This document shows, in pieces, positions 21,915 through 33,304 of a stretch of 64,000 bases of DNA; positions within the stretch are counted from its first letter, which is position 1, and the number at the start of each line of letters is the position of its first letter. Source of the stretch: Phyto melanocephala. Lineage: Eukaryota > Arthropoda > Insecta > Diptera > Rhinophoridae. Position numbers and translations under genes: made by a program. A model generated the notes under the pieces. The model searched no databases and had not been told where the DNA came from. It worked only from the letters and a program-made list of their open reading frames with translations. Location of the stretch: NCBI GenBank assembly GCA_941918925.1, contig OW799233.1, forward strand, positions 129,418,833 through 129,482,832, in the 5' to 3' direction.

Positions 21915-24426
21915 GTGATCAACTGTGGTGATTTGGACAGTTACCCCCTGTTGCAATACTTGGATTTATCCTACAGCCATATCGAACACATCGAAGATGA
22001 TGCCTTGGGCCGTTTGGAGATTCTCGAAATTCTCATGTTAGATCACAATGGACTGAGCAAAGTACCCTACAGTTTACCTGTTTCGCTGGAACATTTATTT
22101 TTGCAAAACAATAATATCATGGAAATACCACAGCAAGCTTTTCAGGGTCTCAACAATTTGAAAACTTTGGATTTATCTCACAACAAGCTACTGTATTTGC
22201 CCGATATTATGCTGCCTAAACTGCAGACACTCAATTTGCAGTCTTCCGAAATCCGGGGTATCAGCCAGGGTATTATACATTCGCTGCCACAATTAAACGA
22301 TCTAATGTTGGAGGATAATCCCATAAAATGTGCTGATCTCTTGGGTATTGCGGAATGGGCCAGCACCTGCCGTTTGAGAGTGGACAAGGAGAACGAGCGA
22401 GAAGAAGAAGAGGACAACTTTGTAATTAAAATACAAGATCTAAAAAACAAATTCGAAAAAATGCACAACTTCTATGAACAATTTGGTTTTAATAATTCAA
22501 TCATTGATAGCAATTTACTAGCTGCTTTAAAACCTCCTGCCTGTGTTCAAGAGAATTCAAATTTGATGCAAACTATTAGCCAAAATGAAAAGTTAAATGT
22601 GGAAGAGGGGAAAAAGAAAGATTTTAAGGCAACAAAGTTTAATCAAAATTCTACAACTTCCAGCCCGTTATCACCAACAACAGAGAAAACTTTGGCAAAA
22701 GACAATAATAATCAAACAGATGCACATGGAATATTTAGTAAAGAAAAGGAGGAGAAAAACGGCAAACTACAAGATGAAGAAGAAACTGCAGTAAAAACAA
22801 TTATCCTAGAAAAGCCCACGCAAGTTTTGCCTGCAACAATGCAGTCAAGCATTGTAAATGAAAAACAAACCACAAAAAGTTTTAATGCAACCACTACAAC
22901 TGCTGCAACCAGTACAAATAATTTCTCTACAACCACCAACACTACTTATGTGCAGGGTGAGGAACAAGATATTGTTGTTAAACCTAAATTTGAAAACGAA
23001 ATGAAAACATTTATACACTTGGCTGCAAATGCAAATTCTGTTGCTACAACAACAGCGACAACAATAACCAGCCAACAACATGCAATACCATCAATAGGAA
23101 ATACTTCAGCGGAACTTCAACTGAATACTTCCACCTCAAATATGACAGAACTGGTGCATCCATTTCCTAAACTTTCAAAAGAAACAGCACAAAAGCAGCT
23201 TAAAGATATTCAACATAAAACAATGTCAGCAAAAAGTTTTCAAAAAATCAAGTCGAAAAAATGGCTGAAACAGGACTCACTCCTCAACAGTGGCGGCAGC
23301 AGAGTAATATCGCCAAGGCAAAGCTCAACAATTACAGATATAAATGAAGATAAATTTATAAAATTGACAACATCTGCTACGCCAATAAATACTAAAACAC
23401 CAGCAACCATCTTAGCAAATCCAATAACAAAAACCACATCGGTATTTAAAACGGAAGCAGCAGTATTTGAAACCTCAACAATGGCGGAGACTAACACAAT
23501 TTTACAGGATAAAAAAGATGAGTCCAAAAGCAAAAGTGGCGGCGATTTAAAGGAACAATATGTAAATGTTGTCAATTTTGAAAGTACAACAAGCAAATTA
23601 GAGATAAATCTTGAAAAAGACCAACAAAAGCATGAAATTAAAACAAAAATTGCCCCTACAAAAGAGATTAAATCTTTAGCAACACAAAGCGCTGTAAATA
23701 TGCAAACACAAATAGCTAAAACAGAAGCAGCAATAACTACAACAGCAACTACAATGGAGCCAAAAACAACAAACAAAAGGATGGCTAAAATAACATTAAA
23801 AATTCCCCCGGAACCAACAGCCAATTTAGATAAACCGAATAAACTTGCACAAACCAACACACCATCTACAAGCAGTGCTGCGGCTCACAATACTACCCAC
23901 TCAATAACAAAAATATCTTCCAATACCAAAACTACAGCTAAAACCAAACCCGCAGCAGAAGAAAAACATGAGCTAGAAACAACTAAAAGTACTAGTGTTA
24001 CTGCAGCAGCAACAAGAAAAACATTCCAAATAATTGAGGCAAAAACAACAGCAGCAACAACGTCCAGTATACTGGTTAAAGATAAAGATTTAGCATCAAA
24101 TTACAATGACAATGACAACAATAGACAAATAACTAAAACTATAAATAAAACCAGCAACATTTTACCTACAACAACAACTACAACTAGTAGTAGTAGTGAA
24201 ATCACTACAACAGCAAGTACAAGTGGAACAAATGAAAACAATCAAACTGCAAAGACATTTGATATTACAACTACTCGAACTTCTGCCACCACTGCAGCAA
24301 TCAAGAACATTGTAGACAAGCAGCAAAGGCAACAGCAATCTCATCTGCTAGAAAATATGATGCCACATTATCGTCAGTCCTTAGAAAAGGATGTCAATGT
24401 TAAATGTATGCAATCAAATTCCACTG
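21915..24426 (+). CDS. LRR transmembrane protein, internal exon A (LRRs and stalk)
   Basis: Encodes 837 codons plus one base. About residues 12-165 of the exon hold six leucine-rich repeats: LQYLDLSYSHIEHI, LEILMLDHNGLSKV, LEHLFLQNNNIMEI, LKTLDLSHNKLLYL, LQTLNLQSSEIRGI, LNDLMLEDNPIKC. A cap-like NPIKC...WASTC closes them, then an acidic patch (about 22384-22425). The remaining 650 or so residues are a low-complexity Thr/Ala/Lys/Asn-rich stretch, a mucin-like stalk that could be O-glycosylated. The exon starts after CTTTTGCAG and ends before GTAAGT (24427-24432), phase 1. There is no signal peptide here, so at least one earlier exon is missing, probably outside the window. LRR ectodomains of this type act in cell-cell recognition; the partner is unknown. 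I do not recognise the orthologue. Confidence 0.9.
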
Positions 24427-24910
24427 GTAAGTAGAAGTACTTAGAAAAAAATAAAAATAAAATATCTAAAATAAACCAACAGATATCACAACAACCACAA
24501 TAATAAGAAGACAATAAAAACTTTGTATCTGCAGATGTACTAACTATATTTATTAATGCACTTAAAATTTGTTGAAGAGTGTAAAAAAAGAAAAGAAATA
24601 TATCTCAACTGTTAAAATAGATCCCCTTAATTGTGTAAATCATTTCCCCTAATATCAAAAAATCTTAAAAAAAAATTATTTCTGATTATAAAAAAAATTA
24701 TATTGAAATATTTTCAAAGTAAGAAGAGTAACTTAGCGAAAGCAGAACAAGGAAAATATTATTGGCGAGTCCAAAAGCTTTAGATTGAAACAAAGCATAG
24801 ATAAACGTTTTAAGTATACGCAAAGAAAAAACATGGTTACAACATGATCACGACGGTCATATTATATTCGCTTTAACAATATTTAATTGTTGAAAACAAA
24901 TAATAGTTAT

Positions 24911-26740
24911 TATACCCGCCACCAAAAAAATGGTGGGGGTATATTCGTTTTGTCATTCCGTTTGTAACACATCGAAATATCCATTTTAGACCCCATAAAG
25001 TATATATATTCTGAATCAGTGTTTGATTTGATGACGATCTAGCTATGTCCATCCGTCTGTCCGTCTGTTGAAAGCACGATAGAGGTCGCACCGAAAAATC
25101 TAGGGGGATCCAATTTTACCAGAATCTTTCTTAAAGACAAGGTTTGTTTGGTATTGAAAATGGGCTAAATCGGAATATTAGGAAGAGAGTTATAGCTCGT
25201 AATGCAAAAGTAGGTCAAAAAACCGTGTCCTTCGAACATCGAATAAAATGCAATTGTGTCCAAACGCATTAACGTACAGTCATGAAACTTCGAATATATA
25301 TTTCTCGAGTCAAAACAATAACCCTCCCCAAAAATTGCTTACATCTATGCATTAGGAAAGAAGTTATAGATAAAAATGTACGAAAATTTATACCGCGCAG
25401 TGTATTTTTCAGTATATTTTAAATTGAAAACCTAATAAAACGGACAAAATTAGATGTACGATTTTGCACACTTTGCTTTTTGGTGAGAGGCTTTGCTGTA
25501 ACGGAAAATCAATGTGCCACGTCCACTTTTACGCCCACCTCCCATATAACGTTTTACCTAAAATTCATTTAATTTCTCTATTAATAAAGATTTTGGAATA
25601 AAAAAGGAGTATATTGAAATATCTAAGTTGTACTCATTAGCAAAAACAACTTTGACACGCCTACTATAACGCCCACTTTTCACGTTATCTACCGTTAATA
25701 AAATTTAAAAGCTTATAAAACCGATAATATTAAAGGTATGATGATGAAATTTGCTACATATATCCTTCTAATCAATGTTATTGTTGTGCCAAAAAGTTTA
25801 GGTGACACGCCCACTTTAACACCTACCTCCCATATAACGGTTTATCTTAAATTTCTCTATTGACAAAGTTTTTGCGAAAATAAAGGACTTTATTGAAATA
25901 TCTAAGTTGTATTTATTAGCAGAAACTTTATTGACACGCCTACTTTAACGCCCACTTTCGCTAAAAAACTTAATTTACGAAAACATTTTACTATCATATC
26001 GAAGTTATTAAGGGTGGTTAAATTTTAAGGGCCGATGTTGATTTTAAATAAAACACAAATTATTTATGAAATTATTATCATTTCTTTTTATAATGATAAT
26101 ATTTGTATGTTTCAATTATGTATGGAACAAAATATCGGCCAAATGCAACACAAGCCAAAACCTCGGCGCCACACCTCTATCCGATGGTCCAAATTTTCAA
26201 TGACAATGTTGATGCTCAATTGTTGGGCACGATGATGAGTCGAGGTTGACTGCTCTTTTGCCAGACTATCGCGAAAAACAGCAATGGTTCTTATTCAACG
26301 ATCTAAGAAGGCATTCACAGGTGTTCTCACATTTTATACAGACCTGTTTTGCAGAAATTTCAATATTTTTTACAATTCTTCCGATTGTGGACGAATTTGA
26401 AAGATTATGTTGACCAAAAGAATCCCGAAGTGCACAAAATGCATTTTGATTTTCACGCCCATTTTAATAAGAATCCTGAATAAATTTAACGCGTTGCTTA
26501 TTTGCGCATCTTTCCACTGTTCAAATTGTGTTAGTCTGAGATTGAGAAATGTCAAATGAAATGCAAAAAAAATTGTTGTTTATGTATGGTTCACCTTCAA
26601 CATGGGCCCTTAAAATTAAACCACCCTCTACAAAGAAAGTGATACATATTTTATTATAAAGAGATTATTCCATAGCGAATAACAAAATAATAAATATTGT
26701 GCTTTAAATGTACACAAAATTGGTGGTGGCTCTTACTTGT
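24911..26740 (+). mobile_element. Family B HINE-like repeat, full length
   Basis: Starts with the stem-loop TATACCCGCCACCAAAAAAA...GGTGGGGGTATA, followed by the CCCCATAAAGTATATATATT core, a (GTCY)n tract (about 25048-25070) and repeated GCCACG(T/C)CCACTTTTACG blocks. It ends GGTGGTGGCTCTTACTTGT and abuts a family A copy directly. It carries family R at 26011-26628. Confidence 0.83.
26011..26628 (-). mobile_element. Family R mariner-like relic inside family B
   Basis: Termini AGGGTGGTTAAATTTTAAGG and CCTTAAAATTAAACCACCCT. Minus-strand fragments resemble the N-terminal helix-turn-helix of DUF4817-type transposases: CANKQRVKFIQDSY, ALRDSFGQHNLSNSSTIGR and SLAKEQSTSTHHRAQQLS, in shifting frames with stops. 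The catalytic domain is absent, so this is a non-autonomous deletion derivative. Confidence 0.75.
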
Positions 26741-27502
26741 TATACCCTTCACCTGTGGTGCACAAGGGTATATATAGCTTTGTCATTCCGTTTGTAATTT
26801 CTACAATTTTCATTTCCGACCCCATAAAGTATATATTTTCTGAAAGCTTATGAATAGAGGAGTCGATTAAGCCCTGACCGTCTGTCCGTCTGTCCGTCTG
26901 CCCGTCTGTCCGTGTGTTGGTTGAAATCAACTTTTAGAAGCAACTATATGTTCCTCAGGTCTGTATATGGTATCAATCTCTTGGAAATATCCAGGAATGA
27001 ATCGCTATTGAAATTCAGCACAATCGCCCCATAACTTTCTGAGATATGAGAAAAAAACCACGACCACCTCGTTTTTTTTCACAATTACAACAACAACATA
27101 CATACATAGATACATGTAAAAAACATACCAAACAAAAAAAATTACAAAAAAAAAAAATATTAAAAATAAGAAAAAAATAATAAAAAAAACTACAAAAAAA
27201 AAATTTAAAAAAATTTTAAAAAAAATTTTAAAAAATTTTTTAAAAATTTTTCAAAAAAAATTTTTTTAAAAAATTTTAAAAAAATATAAAAAAAAATAAT
27301 AAAATATAAATAATATATTAAATAAAATAAAATAAAATTTTTTGGCTCAGCTGGGATTCGATGCCACATTTATTCTAACGTGTACGTACGCACGTATTTT
27401 ATATGGGATGAATGGTGATACAAACAATTGTTATTGCATGACTACACGTTGTGAAGGGTATATAAGATTCGACACGGCCGAATATAGCACTGTTACTTGT
27501 TT
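26740..27502 (+). mobile_element. Family A repeat, full length
   Basis: Begins TATACCCTTCACCTGTGG with stem partner AAGGGTATATATAG, core CCCCATAAAGTATATATTTT, five or more GTCY units (26876-26910), A-rich middle (27120-27340), GGCTCAGCTGGGATTCGAT block, and end hairpin TTCGACACGGCCGAA with GCACTGTTACTTGTTT. The hairpin carries one mismatch. Confidence 0.87.
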
Positions 27503-27834
27503 TTGTTTCATTTCATCATATATTTTGTCCCGATAATCAAGCATTTGTTTGAATTGTATTATTTAATGTTTACTTTTCGTAAAAATTTCGACAAGACTGT
27601 TATTTTAAAATAGTATGATTTAATGTGACAAAAATAACATATTCAAAACATTAAAAATAACAAATAATCACTAAATAATAGATGAGACAACAGTATGATT
27701 ACAAAGCAATCAACCTATAATTGTTTAATAATATTTTGATTCAGTTGTTCTTCTTCTTGTTGAATAAATTTTTATTATTTTAAAGTTTGATATTTAAAAA
27801 GAAAAAATACATACAATTTTTGTAAAGGGTCCGC

Positions 27835-28371
27835 TAGATAACTTTTTTTTTTTTTTTTTTTTGGAAAATGCCATTAAAAAGTGTAGCTTCGGCTGTGTGG
27901 CATGATGCGCCGTCCTACTAAAACCAAATGTTGCAATGGCCTCCTCTTTAAATTTTCTGAACAAAAATTCGTTCAACATGGCCCGATAACGATCGCCATT
28001 AACTGTAACGGCCACTACTTGCTCATTTTCGAAGAAAAATGGCCCGAATCTGCACCAAACAGTGACTCGTTTTGGGTGTATCGGCTTTTCAATGTATACG
28101 TGCGGGTTTTCTGTGCCCCAAATGCGACAATTTTGCTTGTTTACATACCCGCCAAGATCAAAATGAGCTTCATCTGAAAAGATGATATTTTTTGGCAAAA
28201 TCGGCATCTTCTGTAAGTCGATCGCAGGCCCACTTAGCGAAGCGTATACACAACCATATTCGTTCGGCGGAAAGATAAAACTAATTATCTGTCAAATCAG
28301 ACATAAGCTAAGTGTTACCATTCACGAAATAAGCACTAGTTGAAAAAAAAAACGTAAGATGGCGGACCCTT
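27835..28371 (-). mobile_element. Family S mariner-like element, internally deleted (537 bp)
   Basis: Inverted ends AAGGGTCCGC / GCGGACCCTT with TA on both sides (27833-27834, 28372-28373). It retains a transposase fragment on the minus strand. Copies of nearly the same size at 34992-35523 show that a short derivative was mobilised. Confidence 0.9.
27895..28305 (-). pseudogene. Mariner-like transposase fragment (catalytic core start)
   Basis: The minus strand encodes MSDLTDN, a stop, then ...FAKKYH and, in a shifted frame from 28207, NIIFSDEAHFDLGGYVNKQN with the first catalytic Asp. It continues through CRIWGTENPHVYIEKPIHPK, RVTVWC, FFFENEQVVAVTVNGDRY and a remnant of the second block (TAHHATQPKLHF). 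The N-terminal DNA-binding part and the C-terminal third are deleted. DUF4817-associated DDE family, non-functional. Confidence 0.85.
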
Positions 28372-28595
28372 TATAAATTGGAGAAACTGGAAAATATACC
28401 AGAAAATTTAAAAAAGTATTGGTATAAAAATTTCAATTGTAGTCATATATATGATTATTGCATGATACTTTAATTAAACATAATAATGATAACTGGTAAC
28501 CATTATATGTTTTAATTACAATCATGCAATGTTACAATCATAGAATGTTACTCTTCGATTATGATTACCACAACCATGTTTTTTCTTTGCGTGTA

Positions 28596-29851
28596 TTCAT
28601 CCAATTGTTTTTCTCAATTAGATAACTTTATGGCATTAATGTACAATACAATTTTCATCGTATGAACGTCGCAGCTAGCGCCTAAATAAAATGTTAAATT
28701 TTCACACACCCTTCAAAGTAAAATTAGGGTATATTGCAGTAATAACGAGTTGAATATTTCGTGCCCAACTAGACCATTGTCTATATATATCCCTCAAGGA
28801 TATAATCTATTACGTTCTCAAAATTACAAACAATCTCTCTACTACTAGCGCTACTAGTGTGCAGGCTAAGGAACAAATTATTTAATAACGAAATAAAAAC
28901 ATTTGAACACTTTCTTTTGACTACAAAGAAATTTAAGTATCCCTAAATTAGATACATTAATGAAATGAAATGAATGAAATTATTAGTTTGTCAAATGTTT
29001 GTCTAGGAACAACTGCCTTCCAAGTGTCCATGCAACAGTATTCAATAGTGGCGTCTTGTGGAAATCATTTTATGACTTGTTTTTTCCCAGCAGAGTAATC
29101 TGGCAAATAGTTCCAGACATGTTCCATCCTAAAGTTCGTAAATGTCTTTATTTCTTGCAATAAACAATTTAGCCATTTGAGGTTTCATAACATTAATGAT
29201 AGCGATAAACTGCCTGTTTTAGAGCAGTAGGGAAAAGCTTTATTGCTTGCAATAAACAGATTGCTTCTTAAATCTACATCTATATAATGCTGTCATGGGA
29301 TCCGAGCAGTGAAAGACTTGTCGCCGGTAGTTCAAAATGTGCATAGAGTCGCCATTTGACTGGCCTTTAGCCTGTTTGAGGTTTTTTTGACATTAATGGT
29401 AGGGATAAACTGCCTGTCTTAGACCAGCGGGGAAAAGCCCTGGAACAACGCCTAGCCTGAAGGCAAATATTTTAGCCTAAGCTCCAATCTAAAGGACTGC
29501 TTTCATCACAACGGGACCCTCGGAGGACCCAAGTGAGCTATGCCTTCGGGCGGCTGCCGGATCTAACCTAACCTAAAGGACTGCTTTCCCTTAACTAGAA
29601 AATACGCTTGGATGTTGTACAAAGATCAAGATACGTTTTGCATTTGCTTCATGTTCGCTAGGACCATGCCTCTTTTTAAGTAGCAGGTCTAACACAGCAT
29701 TAGATATTTGACGCACAGAACCGTAGATATCCTTAAAAAGCTGTATTTTTAACAGGATAAATAAATAATTAATAAGATTTTCTCATCGGAAATCATACAT
29801 TCTTAAGATCTACGTAATGTAATGCTTTGCTCGTATTTCTTCATATCTTTC
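28596..29851. other. Intronic spacer with a possible LINE tail
   Basis: The segment about 29500-29577 (GACCCTCGGAGGACCC, GCCTTCGGGCGGCTGCCGG, TAACCTAACCTAA) is GC-rich and resembles the 3'UTR of a fly non-LTR element. Two related blocks containing GATAAACTGCCTGT occur at about 29204 and 29404. Otherwise unrecognised. Confidence 0.4.
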
Positions 29852-30779
29852 TTATACCCTTCACCTGTGGTGCACAGAGGTATATATAGCTTTGTCATTC
29901 CGTTTGTAATTTCTACAATTTTTATTTCCGACCCTATGAAGTATATATTTTGTGAAAGCTTATGAATTGAGGAGACGATTAAGTCCTTACCGTCTGTCCG
30001 TCCTTCAATCCGTGTGTTGGTTAAAATCAAATGTTAGAAGCATCCATATGTTCCTCAGTTCTGTGTATGGTATCAATCGTTTGGAAATATCCGGGAATAA
30101 ATCGCTATTTAAATTTAACACAATCGCCCCATAACTTTCTGAGATATGAGCAAATAAACACGACTGCCTCTGTTTTTTCCATATTTTTACTATAAAAAAC
30201 AACTTTTGAGCCATAGAATAATTTAGAGGTACCTTTGCTACTATTTGTACATATAATATGCCTCTAGAGATAGTCGTGAAAAATTTTGGATTAAGCGGGA
30301 TCCAATCGGTAAAGTTTTAGGCAATTGTTTTTTTTTTTTTTTAAATATATATTCCAATAATTTACAAACGAAAACCAATTTTTTCAGCTTCTGGATAACT
30401 TGAATAGCACAACTTAAGGCACTATAAAACAAATTAAAATTCATGATGGCCGCCACTACAAAATGGCGAACAATAAATTTATATATGGGTCAAATCTGGT
30501 ACTTTAAAATGTAACTCCTCCAACACCCACAATATCGGTATCAAATGAAAGGGCTTAACCAGAAGAACACAGTTAATTATTAAAAAATATAAAATCCAAG
30601 ATGGCGTCTAAAACAAAATGGTGAACATTTTTTTTCTTAACCCCATCAATATGGGTATCAAATGAAAGGGCTTGATTAGTAGAATACAGTTAACTATGTA
30701 AAAATAACATGAAATATAGGTTAAGCTATGATGGGTATTATTAGATTCGGAACGGCCGAATATAGCACTCTCATTTGTT
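29852..30779 (+). mobile_element. Family A repeat, long-middle variant
   Basis: 5' stem-loop TATACCCTTCACCTGTGG...AGAGGTATATA, core TATGAAGTATATATTTTGTG, shortened GTCY tract. Instead of the A-rich block it has a 500-bp middle with TTCATGATGGCCGCCACTAC and GGTATCAAATGAAAGGGCTT twice. It ends with GGAACGGCCGAATATAGC. Confidence 0.8.
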
Positions 30780-31559
30780 AAATTTACATTTTAATTTTTG
30801 GTTTATGCAAAACTAAAATTTTATTCCAGCATATTTTTTAATAGAAAAAAAATTCAAATCAAACCTTGCGAAACTTTTGAAAATCCCAAGTATAAAAAAG
30901 AAATTGCCTAATATTAAAGTTAAGCTCATAAAAGCACGTACAAAATATGACTCTGCACCACAATATAAAAATAAAACAAAGACAAAATGTACTTATCGTA
31001 CACATTATTGCCGTTAAAATACCACATAACTACAACGTAATCTAAAATTTTTCTTCAACATAAAATTTAATTTTCATAATTTCTCTAAAGCATTTTACCT
31101 ACAGAATTTAACAAATCCTGTTTAGTTGCATTATGAAATCTAATAATTTTGGAGATTCATGCTCATGTTTTAATTTCAGACATAAAATATAATTTTATAC
31201 GGGTCATTGTGATATTATCTCATTCTTTGTCTCTTTATTTTATTATTTACCAGGCCAAAAAACACATTATACTTACGAATCTAATCTCAAAATGTAAATC
31301 CTTAGATACGTTCACATACACACACATACACACCCAAAGACACAACCAACAAACATTTACATATATTCGTAATAATAATAAAAAATCCTTAACAGCCATT
31401 TTAAAAGCAAAATTTACAACCGACATGAAAAGAGGTTTCCAAACAACAACATCAACACTGCCAGCGTTAGTGACTGATATTTTCATAAATTTCACTTAAA
31501 AACTACAAAATAAATATAAATTTAAGTTTTTACATTTTTTTTTTCGTTTTTTGTTACAG

Positions 31560-33304
31560 AATGCACTTCGACAGCAACAACTACACAAAAACAACAAAGT
31601 GAATCTGCTAGAACGCCAACAATGGAAGTCGAAACATTGGAAAAAACTACGGCTGCTAAAACCTCAACTGAAATTCCAACAGCAGCAATGACACACAAGC
31701 ATGAACCATTACAACTGCTTGTTAAAGACAGACATTTAATCGGCACACCACTACTAATGCACAAAGGAGAAAATCTTATGGTTACAGCCGATGAACTTAT
31801 CTTGCCAAAAAATAACAGCCATAATGCTGAACAGGAAGGGAAAAACAGCAGCAACAATGCCAACACCAACATCAGTAGCATGGAAAACATAGAACAACAT
31901 CACTTAGAACCCAATACAATGGCAGGCGTTGTTAAAGATAAACACAATTTGGAGAAAAGCCAAACAACCAGGACACCAACAACAACTGTGACAATTCCTA
32001 ACGAGCATAAACAAAAAACCGAACACAAGCTAAACCAACCAACCAATAATAGAAAAGACCAGGAGGCTGTTAAACGTGAAGATCCTGAACCACAGGATGA
32101 TTTGGGAAAAATCAAAAAGATCAATTACGAGATGAAATCTAAAAAACCGTCTTTGATTATGAAGAAAATGACCATCATAACGAAACAACATGAGGATGGA
32201 AAAAACGTGCAACCATCAGAACCCTTGGAAAATGAGGTGCATGCCAAACAGTTTGACAATTCTCACTATCAAGAATTAAAGCCGCTGGCAGTACATCCTG
32301 AAAAGGGCGATCAAATAAAGCACAGCACCGTTAATACACCCATTATTAGCAGTCAGAACAACAAGAATCAACACAACAGCCAGGCAGTCAACTTGTTAAA
32401 ACAGCCGCAGACATTTCAACATGAACACGAGCTACTATTACAACAAATCCTGCAGGATCAACAGGCCGACACGCATGCCAAGCTCACCAAAACCGAACAG
32501 TGGTCTGATTTGCGCAGGGCAGAGAGCAAAGAAAATCATCCGGGCTTAATACTGTTGGTTTCGTCGGGCCTGTTTTTAGTTTTACTACTCGGACTCATGC
32601 ATGTCTATCGCTGTGATATGCCCTGGCGCCGTCATTCGCCCAGTCATCACTTACGGCCCCACCAAATACAAAATCACTCCTTGGACGATGACTCGCACAG
32701 CTTTTTAAATTACAGTGATGGTATGCAGAAATGGCATCATAGCGCAAGACTAGAGGCTCCCTACAATTCTCCTCTACATCATTTGCATGTTCGAGAGCTA
32801 CAAAAAACTTCAGCCACCGAAAAACCAGCCACTGTTAAATCAACTGCCTCCAACTTTAGACCATTACCGATAACTCATTCCTTTGTGTTAAACAATACCA
32901 GATCTCTATCGCAATCCTCCACTACCACCACTTCTACAGCTTCTGCCTCTTCGTCGGCCATTTTAGATGATGAATCGTTCTACATTGAAATGACCCCAGA
33001 TTCGGGTCAATATGCTCACGCTATACAATCAGAACTCCTGCCCATGGAACTGCTAAATATGGCACAAATACAAAATCAAGACCATCAGGAGAATATGGGC
33101 GATAGTCAGACCTCTATGGAAGATGAGTGTGTGGTGCATTACCAACAACAACAACAGCAGCAGAGACATCAGCCAGATTATAAGTCGCCAACGTTGTCGT
33201 CAGCATCAGCGGTATTAAATGGTTCGCCCTCTTTAACGGCAGCAACAAAAACATCTCTGTGTGCCAAACCTCAGACACAATCACGCAAATTCGGTATGTG
33301 GTGA
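31560..33304 (+). CDS. LRR transmembrane protein, exon B (stalk, TM helix, cytoplasmic tail)
   Basis: After the acceptor TTTTTTGTTACAG the frame continues from exon A in phase (Glu, then CTSTATTTQKQQSE). About 320 residues of Thr/Gln/Asn/Lys/His-rich stalk precede one hydrophobic helix, GLILLVSSGLFLVLLLGLMH (about 32543-32608), followed by RCDMPWRRH, a positive-inside boundary giving a type I orientation. The cytoplasmic tail of about 230 residues is His-, Ser- and Gln-rich, with a conserved-looking acidic patch DDESFYIEMTPDSGQYAH that could be a Tyr phosphorylation site, a polyGln run and the end QSRKFG. Two endings are possible: read-through to TGA at 33302-33304 (...KFGMW), or splicing at GTATGT (33294) to 55177. 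I favour splicing. Confidence 0.88.

Larger units (their letters stand above)
24815..28595 (+). mobile_element. Family P MITE (P1) split by three insertions
   Basis: Left end ACGCAAAGAAAAAACATGG and right end CATGTTTTTTCTTTGCGTGTA are the family P termini. Host sequence survives at 24815-24910, 27503-27834 and 28372-28595 and joins smoothly when compared with the uninterrupted copy at 36720-37455. The interruptions are family B (24911-26740), family A (26740-27502) and family S (27835-28371). Confidence 0.85.
24427..31559 (+). other. Intron between LRR-gene exons A and B (7133 bp)
   Basis: Donor GTAAGT and acceptor TTTTTTGTTACAG are canonical, and exon phases match (one base plus two bases makes a Glu codon). 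About two thirds of the intron is transposon: the P1 stack (24815-28595) and a family A copy (29852-30779). The first 390 bp and 30780-31559 are AT-rich and unremarkable. Confidence 0.85.

Noticed and set aside
22178..24344. Long minus-strand open frames opposite LRR exon A
   Set aside because: Shadows of the Thr/Ala-rich coding strand; the plus-strand LRRs and splice sites identify the real frame.
31247..32212. Open frames on both strands around 31.2-31.5 kb and on the minus strand opposite exon B
   Set aside because: The first lie in intron upstream of a clear acceptor; the others mirror exon B.
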